Positions 15,979 to 19,546 of a stretch of DNA of 19,546 nucleotides are shown piece by piece. Positions within the stretch are counted from its first letter, which is position 1; every line of letters starts with the position of its first letter. Below the pieces are notes generated by a model. It was not told where the DNA came from. It worked only from the letters and a program-made list of their open reading frames with translations, and searched no databases. A program made the translations under genes and the position numbers. The stretch is from DASRAJ01 sp039920305 (GTDB lineage Bacteria; Bacteroidota; Bacteroidia; Chitinophagales; UBA10324), in contig JBDSEA010000077.1 of the NCBI GenBank assembly GCA_039920305.1, positions 1-19,546 on the forward strand, in the 5' to 3' direction.

Positions 15979-16884
15979 TCACTTCACAACTACATAGTTT
16001 CGAAATTCAAGGGGCCGCTGGCCCGTTGTTGATTCAATCGCATTCAACAATTTATATTTCAAAGGTATTTTTATGTGCGCCTGATCCGGAGTAAAATTCC
16101 AGTTCATTCTTTCAATCCTTTCGCGCATTACGCCTGGATGCTCACCTTTAAATCTTTCAATCGGAAATTTGGCAGTGTAGTCAAATTGTGTTCTTCCGCC
16201 TTCAAACTTTTTTACCCACTCATCGCTGTGCCACAACCGGTGAAATAATTTCGCACGCTCAAGTTCTGATTCGGGTCCCCGGACTTTTCCATAATGAAAA
16301 ATTCTGGCGGCAATTTTTTTAACCTGTAAGGGAACTGCGCTTTTATTTTGCTGGACGTCTGCCGGAGACGTAAATTTTCTGAATCCCTGCGCATCCCTGA
16401 ATGAGCGAATAAGCTTGTTGTTTCTGATCATTCTTACTTCGAATGGGTAAACCCCGCGTGACCCCGGTTTTGCTGTGTAATCATAGTTTCCAAAAAAGTG
16501 AAGCCATTTAAAAAGTAAACCGTCAACTGAAGAATTCTCCAGATACCTTTCTGCTGCGTTTTCAATGACTGGCAGGTCATCCTCATGAACCACTTCATCA
16601 CCCTGTATGTAAAATCCCCAGTCACCGGTGATGGCATCCAGTGCGATGTTGGTTTGCTCCGCAAGTATTTTTCCTCCCTCCCGGAGCGAATCATTCCACA
16701 CCGTATCAATGATGCGGATTTTGGAAGGATGAAGCCTGGCAATTGCCTCTCTCGTTCCGTCATCACTCTTCCCCGCCACCACAACCATTTCATCACAAAT
16801 TGGTAGAATGGAGAGAATTGATTCGCAAAAAGGGTAGTTAAGCCTGAAGCCATTCCGGATAAAAGTGAATCCGCAGATTTTCAT
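15979..16884 (-). CDS. Glycosyltransferase, family 2-like (GT-A fold)
   Basis: The 301 residues start with a GT-A-type strand, MKICGFTFIRNG, followed by a nucleotide-binding stretch DEMVVVAGKSDDGT (31-44). Farther on, a metal-site-like IQGDEVVHEDD holds Gly95-Asp96-Glu97 in place of a plain DXD. The pattern fits inverting GT2-like enzymes that act on glycans or on nucleotide-sugar-derived substrates. Acceptor and sugar cannot be read from sequence. There is no membrane helix, so it is cytoplasmic or peripheral. It starts 24 nt after the ispD stop and is probably the last gene of the queA-ispD transcript. Confidence 0.85.
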   Translation of the reverse strand: MKICGFTFIRNGFRLNYPFCESILSILPICDEMVVVAGKSDDGTREAIARLHPSKIRIIDTVWNDSLREGGKILAEQTNIALDAITGDWGFYIQGDEVVHEDDLPVIENAAERYLENSSVDGLLFKWLHFFGNYDYTAKPGSRGVYPFEVRMIRNNKLIRSFRDAQGFRKFTSPADVQQNKSAVPLQVKKIAARIFHYGKVRGPESELERAKLFHRLWHSDEWVKKFEGGRTQFDYTAKFPIERFKGEHPGVMRERIERMNWNFTPDQAHIKIPLKYKLLNAIESTTGQRPLEFRNYVVVK

Positions 16885-16908
16885 CGGTTGAAGAGCCCCA
16901 GTAATGCT

Positions 16909-17583
16909 CTATGCATCATTAAGGATAATATTTTCAGCAAACCTGAGATCAAATGGAGTGGTGATTTTAAAATTAAGCTGGTCGCCTTCAACCAGGTTGA
17001 TTTTGATGCCTGTTAGTTCTACCACAGAAGCATCATCAGTAAAAGCTTCGTTAAAATTTTGCTTGTATGCTTTCTTGAGCAGCTCTGCGCTAAAGCATTG
17101 AGGGGTTTGGATGATTTTATATTTCTGACGCAAGCGATTGCGGCTCCCATCCTTCACCATCTCACGAATTGAATCTTTGAAATCGATTGCCGGCACTGCA
17201 TTTCCTTTTTCACGAACCATTTCCTCACACTTCATCAGTAATTCTCCGGATACAAAGGGACGGCACGCATCCTGTACTGCAATCAATCCATCCTCCCTAA
17301 TCAGCTTAAGAGCATTTTTAACTGAATGAAAACGAGTGGCACCTCCCTTCGTTATTCTTACAGGAATCTTTTTCAGAAATTTTTTCCTGATCTTCTCCCA
17401 GCGGGCAAATTCATCGTCGGGTAATGCTATGATGAATTGAGCATCACTCCATACATCCAGAAATGATTTTATGGTATGTACGATCACAGGTGTTCCTGCA
17501 AGCAATAAAAATTGTTTGGGAACCTGCGAATTCATGCGCGTTCCAAAGCCGGCAGCAGCAATGATCACATGTTTTTTGTACAA
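16909..17583 (-). CDS. ispD: 2-C-methyl-D-erythritol 4-phosphate cytidylyltransferase IspD
   Basis: This enzyme couples MEP to CTP, the third step of the non-mevalonate isoprenoid pathway. The 224 residues hold the CTP-binding loop AAAGFGTRMNSQVPKQF (9-25), VQDACRPFVS (the usual VHDAARP with His replaced by Gln), the signature QTPQCF, and the C-terminal VEGDQLNFKITTPFDL block. There is no ATG at the 5' end: the frame offers TTG at 17583 (giving MYKKHVIIAAAG), with an in-frame stop 7 codons upstream. The only later option, GTG at 17566-17568, would cut into the first strand. TTG is the best start. It lies 75 nt after queA and is probably co-transcribed. Confidence 0.93.
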   Translation of the reverse strand: MYKKHVIIAAAGFGTRMNSQVPKQFLLLAGTPVIVHTIKSFLDVWSDAQFIIALPDDEFARWEKIRKKFLKKIPVRITKGGATRFHSVKNALKLIREDGLIAVQDACRPFVSGELLMKCEEMVREKGNAVPAIDFKDSIREMVKDGSRNRLRQKYKIIQTPQCFSAELLKKAYKQNFNEAFTDDASVVELTGIKINLVEGDQLNFKITTPFDLRFAENIILNDA

Positions 17584-17658
17584 GGGAATTTGATTGAGAA
17601 ATTAATGCCTAAATATCGGAAGTAACACTGATAGTTGTTCCCCGGCAGGAAAATTTAT

Positions 17659-18708
17659 TTACATGATCAGCATCGCATCGCCATAGGTAGCGAACTTATA
17701 TTTTTCTTTAACTGCCACCCTGTAACATTCCATTGCAAGGTCATATCCTGCAAAGGCACAAACCATGATAAGTAAACTGGTTTTCGGCAGGTTGAAATTG
17801 GTGATCATGGAATCAGCAATGGTGAATTCATAGGGTGGATGAATAAATAGATTGGTCCATCCCTCAACAGGCTTAACGTATCTGTGTGCTGACACTGCCG
17901 ATTCAATACCCCTCATGGTGGTTGTTCCAATAGAGCATACACGTGCCCCATTATCAATTGCGCGGTTAATGATCTTGCATGCCTCAGCATCAATTTTAAA
18001 ATACTCGGCATCCATCTTATGCTTTGACAGATCTTCTACCTCAATCTGCCTGAAAGTACCCAGGCCGGTGTGGAGTGTTAACTCAGAAAATTCAACTCCA
18101 TTGATCTCAAGCCGTTTCAGCAATTCCCGGCTAAAGTGCATTCCGGCTATGGGTGCAGCAACCGCGCCCTCCATTTTTGCATACACCGTCTGGTAACGCT
18201 CATGGTCTATGGGCTCGGGCTTTCGCTTAATGTATTTCGGAATAGGTGTTTCACCAAGTGAGTAAAGTGTCTCCCTGAGTTCGTCATCAGTACCATCATA
18301 AAGGAAGCGAATGGTTCTTCCGCGCGATGTAGTGTTATCAACCACTTCAGCAACCAGCATTCCGTCATTACCGAAATAAAGCTTATTGCCAACACGTATT
18401 TTTCGTGCCGGATCAACAAGGACATCCCATAACCGCATCTGATGATTGAGCTCACGCAGTAAAAACACTTCGATCCTCGCCCCGGTTTTTTCCTTACGGC
18501 CATAAAGTCGGGCAGGAAAAACTTTGGTATTGTTCAGCACAAAGCAATCCTTTTCTCCGAAGATGTTCAGTATTTCTTTGAAATGCTTATGCCTGATCTT
18601 GCCGGTTTTCCGGTCTACAATCATCAGCCGTGAGTCATCGCGGTTTTTGGTTGGAAACTGAGCAATAAGGGATGCGGGTAAATCAAAGCGGAATTGTGAT
18701 AGCTTCAT
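17659..18708 (-). CDS. queA: tRNA preQ1 S-adenosylmethionine ribosyltransferase-isomerase QueA
   Basis: QueA transfers and rearranges the ribose of S-adenosylmethionine onto preQ1 at the wobble base of GUN-reading tRNAs, making epoxyqueuosine. The 349-residue length is normal. Signatures include the N-terminal FRFDLPASLIAQFP and DDSRLMIVDR, DCFVLNNTKVFPARL, TPIPKYIKR with RYQTVYAK, GAVAAPIAGMHFS, LHTGLGTFR, GTTTMRGIESA and TNLFIHPPYEF...MITNFNLPKTSLLIMV. All parts are intact. It is the first gene of a minus-strand run with ispD and a glycosyltransferase; the queA-ispD neighbourhood recurs in Bacteroidota. It has a matched promoter about 80 nt upstream and a strong hairpin next to the start codon. 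Confidence 0.96.
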   Translation of the reverse strand: MKLSQFRFDLPASLIAQFPTKNRDDSRLMIVDRKTGKIRHKHFKEILNIFGEKDCFVLNNTKVFPARLYGRKEKTGARIEVFLLRELNHQMRLWDVLVDPARKIRVGNKLYFGNDGMLVAEVVDNTTSRGRTIRFLYDGTDDELRETLYSLGETPIPKYIKRKPEPIDHERYQTVYAKMEGAVAAPIAGMHFSRELLKRLEINGVEFSELTLHTGLGTFRQIEVEDLSKHKMDAEYFKIDAEACKIINRAIDNGARVCSIGTTTMRGIESAVSAHRYVKPVEGWTNLFIHPPYEFTIADSMITNFNLPKTSLLIMVCAFAGYDLAMECYRVAVKEKYKFATYGDAMLIM

Positions 18709-18712
18709 TGAG

Positions 18713-18746
18713 GGTTCTTAATAAATTACGGTTTATTAAAAGAACC
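18713..18746 (-). promoter_or_regulatory. Stem-loop in the queA leader, 4 nt before the start codon
   Basis: On the minus strand GGTTCTT pairs with AAGAACC, then after a TT bulge AATAAA pairs with TTTATT, closing a 6-nt loop CCGTAA: 13 base pairs in all. The 3' side ends four bases (CTCA) before ATG. A hairpin here would occlude ribosome access or place a protein-binding site at the start codon. It has no T-run, so it is not a terminator. It lacks the layout of known preQ1 riboswitches. Confidence 0.5.
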
Positions 18747-18790
18747 TGTCACAGACATTAAGAGATTGTGAAGGTTTTAAAAACGGAGCG

Positions 18791-18820
18791 CAAAGATATA
18801 CTTTTAGCTTACGCATAAAA
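18791..18820 (-). promoter_or_regulatory. Promoter of queA
   Basis: On the minus strand, a -33-like TTTT (18820-18817), 18 nt, then TATCTTTG (18798-18791), a perfect -7 box. Transcription should start near 18787, giving a leader of about 80 nt that contains the stem-loop at 18713-18746. Confidence 0.6.
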
Positions 18821-19074
18821 ATTTGTTTTTAATTTTTTGATGGTAAGCAGAAGGAGGTGTCAGAATTATCAGGTTGACAGGCCGGGTAACCTACCCTTCT
18901 GATAATGCAAAGAATCACCTGAAGTACCTGACTCATTTTTTTAATATCATTTACGCATCAGCATAAGAGGGATTGTGGCCGGAAGACAGAAACAATAAAA
19001 TTAAAACTAACCGGCTTTGGATGCGGCTTTATCATCAGAATATGCTGCAAAAGCCTCAGTTGATTCAGGAACTC
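18821..19074. other. Divergent spacer between queA and the ABC permease gene
   Basis: No supported gene. The left part holds nested inverted repeats: ATTATCAG (18865-18872) with CTGATAAT (18899-18906), GGGTA (18884-18888) with TACCC (18892-18896), and CAGAAGG (18848-18854) with CCTTCTG (18895-18901), which compete with each other. The right part holds a short protein-like minus-strand frame at 19007-19087 with no start. Confidence 0.35.
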
Positions 19075-19104
19075 TTTCGATAGCACTAAATTAAATTAGG
19101 TTTG
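19075..19104 (+). promoter_or_regulatory. Promoter of the ABC permease gene
   Basis: TTTC (19075-19078), 18 nt, then TAGGTTTG (19097-19104), a perfect -7 box. The box ends 4 nt before the ATG at 19109, so the mRNA would be leaderless or nearly so. Confidence 0.6.
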
Positions 19105-19108
19105 TACC

Positions 19109-19546
19109 ATGCAAATTCTTTTCAAAATCTTCTCTGAATCGGTGTCATTGGCCATCAGGGAATTGCGTGTTAATAAGCTGCGGACCTTTCTTACGCTTCT
19201 CGGAATATCCATCGGCATCTTCTGTGTAATATCAATATTTTCTTCAGTGGATTCACTGGAAAATAATCTTCGGCAGGGAGTCAGCAAGCTCGGCAATAAT
19301 GTGATATACATCAACAAATTCCCATGGGGACCTGAGGAAGGTGAAACAGAATATGCCTGGTGGAAATTCTGGAACCGGCCCTTTGCAACATACGATGAGA
19401 TGAAGCGTGTTCAGGAGCGAGTCACAAGTGCTGAAGCTGTTGCCATCTCTATATGGACGAATGGCCCGGTTCTGAAGCACCGTGACCGGAACGTGAAGAA
19501 CGCCACCATCAACGGTGTATCGCAGGATTTTGATAAGGTGATGGCT
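19109..19546 (+). CDS. MacB-type ABC transporter permease, N-terminal part (runs off window)
   Basis: From ATG 19109 the frame is open to the window end (146 codons). It begins MQILFKIFSESVSLAIRELR, the cytoplasmic lead-in typical of MacB/FtsX-like permeases. The next segment, NKLRTFLTLLGISIGIFCVI, is the conserved first transmembrane helix with its LRT.LT.LGI.IG signature. It then continues into the periplasmic MacB core domain (NNVIYINKFPWGPEE..., FATYDEMKRVQ). The complete protein would have about 400 residues and four helices and would work with an ATP-binding partner. Possible substrates (lipoproteins, peptides, drugs) cannot be told from this part. It is divergent from queA. Confidence 0.93.
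   Translation, partial: MQILFKIFSESVSLAIRELRVNKLRTFLTLLGISIGIFCVISIFSSVDSLENNLRQGVSKLGNNVIYINKFPWGPEEGETEYAWWKFWNRPFATYDEMKRVQERVTSAEAVAISIWTNGPVLKHRDRNVKNATINGVSQDFDKVMA

Noticed and set aside
16434..16853. 139-codon minus-strand frame inside the glycosyltransferase gene
   Set aside because: It is the same strand in a shifted frame; the 301-residue frame carries the GT-A motifs and the better start.
18709..18790. preQ1 riboswitch upstream of queA
   Set aside because: The leader has one long AT-rich hairpin and lacks the short stem with A-rich tail and conserved loop bases of preQ1 classes.
19021..19083. 20-codon plus-strand frame MRLYHQNMLQKPQLIQELFR before the permease
   Set aside because: It overlaps the permease -33 box and has no supporting signal; most likely chance.

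Overview
This window is ordinary chromosome from a member of the Bacteroidota, probably an uncultured or environmental lineage. Three things support this. There is an exported protein with a type IX secretion (T9SS) C-terminal sorting domain. A small DUF2795-type protein of the form common in this phylum is present. Upstream of several genes lie matches to the Bacteroidota promoter pattern, with a -7 box TAnnTTTG and a -33 box TTTN. I cannot fix the class. I see no phage, transposase, CRISPR or rRNA. Most genes are housekeeping.

Layout, left to right. (1) 1-4709, plus strand: the 3' part of a very large, beta-rich protein I do not recognise, then plsY (phospholipid synthesis) translationally coupled to an M48 lipoprotein protease. 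(2) 4775-5010, minus strand: tRNA-Ala(GGC) and tRNA-Gln(CUG). (3) 5024-7312, minus strand: surE, a small membrane protein and lpxB (lipid A synthesis), overlapping each other. The lpxB 3' end lies 13 nt from tRNA-Gln. (4) 7313-11946, mostly minus strand: lon protease, a retropepsin-like aspartic protease and malate dehydrogenase, with two gaps of 300-400 nt. (5) 12134-14518, plus strand: a 794-residue T9SS cargo protein. (6) 14598-15949: a DUF423 membrane protein (minus), a PduO-type cobalamin adenosyltransferase (plus) and the DUF2795-like protein (plus). (7) 15979-18708, minus strand: queA, ispD and a glycosyltransferase. (8) 19109-19546, plus strand: the N-terminal part of a MacB-type ABC transporter permease, running off the window.

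Several genes serve the envelope: plsY makes lysophosphatidate, lpxB makes the lipid A disaccharide, ispD feeds isoprenoids for carrier lipid and quinones, and the glycosyltransferase, M48 lipoprotein and MacB-like permease also act there. Lon and M48 are quality-control proteases.

I found no convincing new multi-gene system. The points most worth a second look are: an in-frame, low-complexity insertion in LpxB whose DNA looks like degraded palindromic repeat units; three genes (plsY, surE, the permease) whose -7 box ends only 4-5 nt before the start codon, predicting leaderless mRNAs; a strong hairpin 4 nt before the queA start codon; and tRNA genes directly abutting lpxB with no promoter of their own that I can see.
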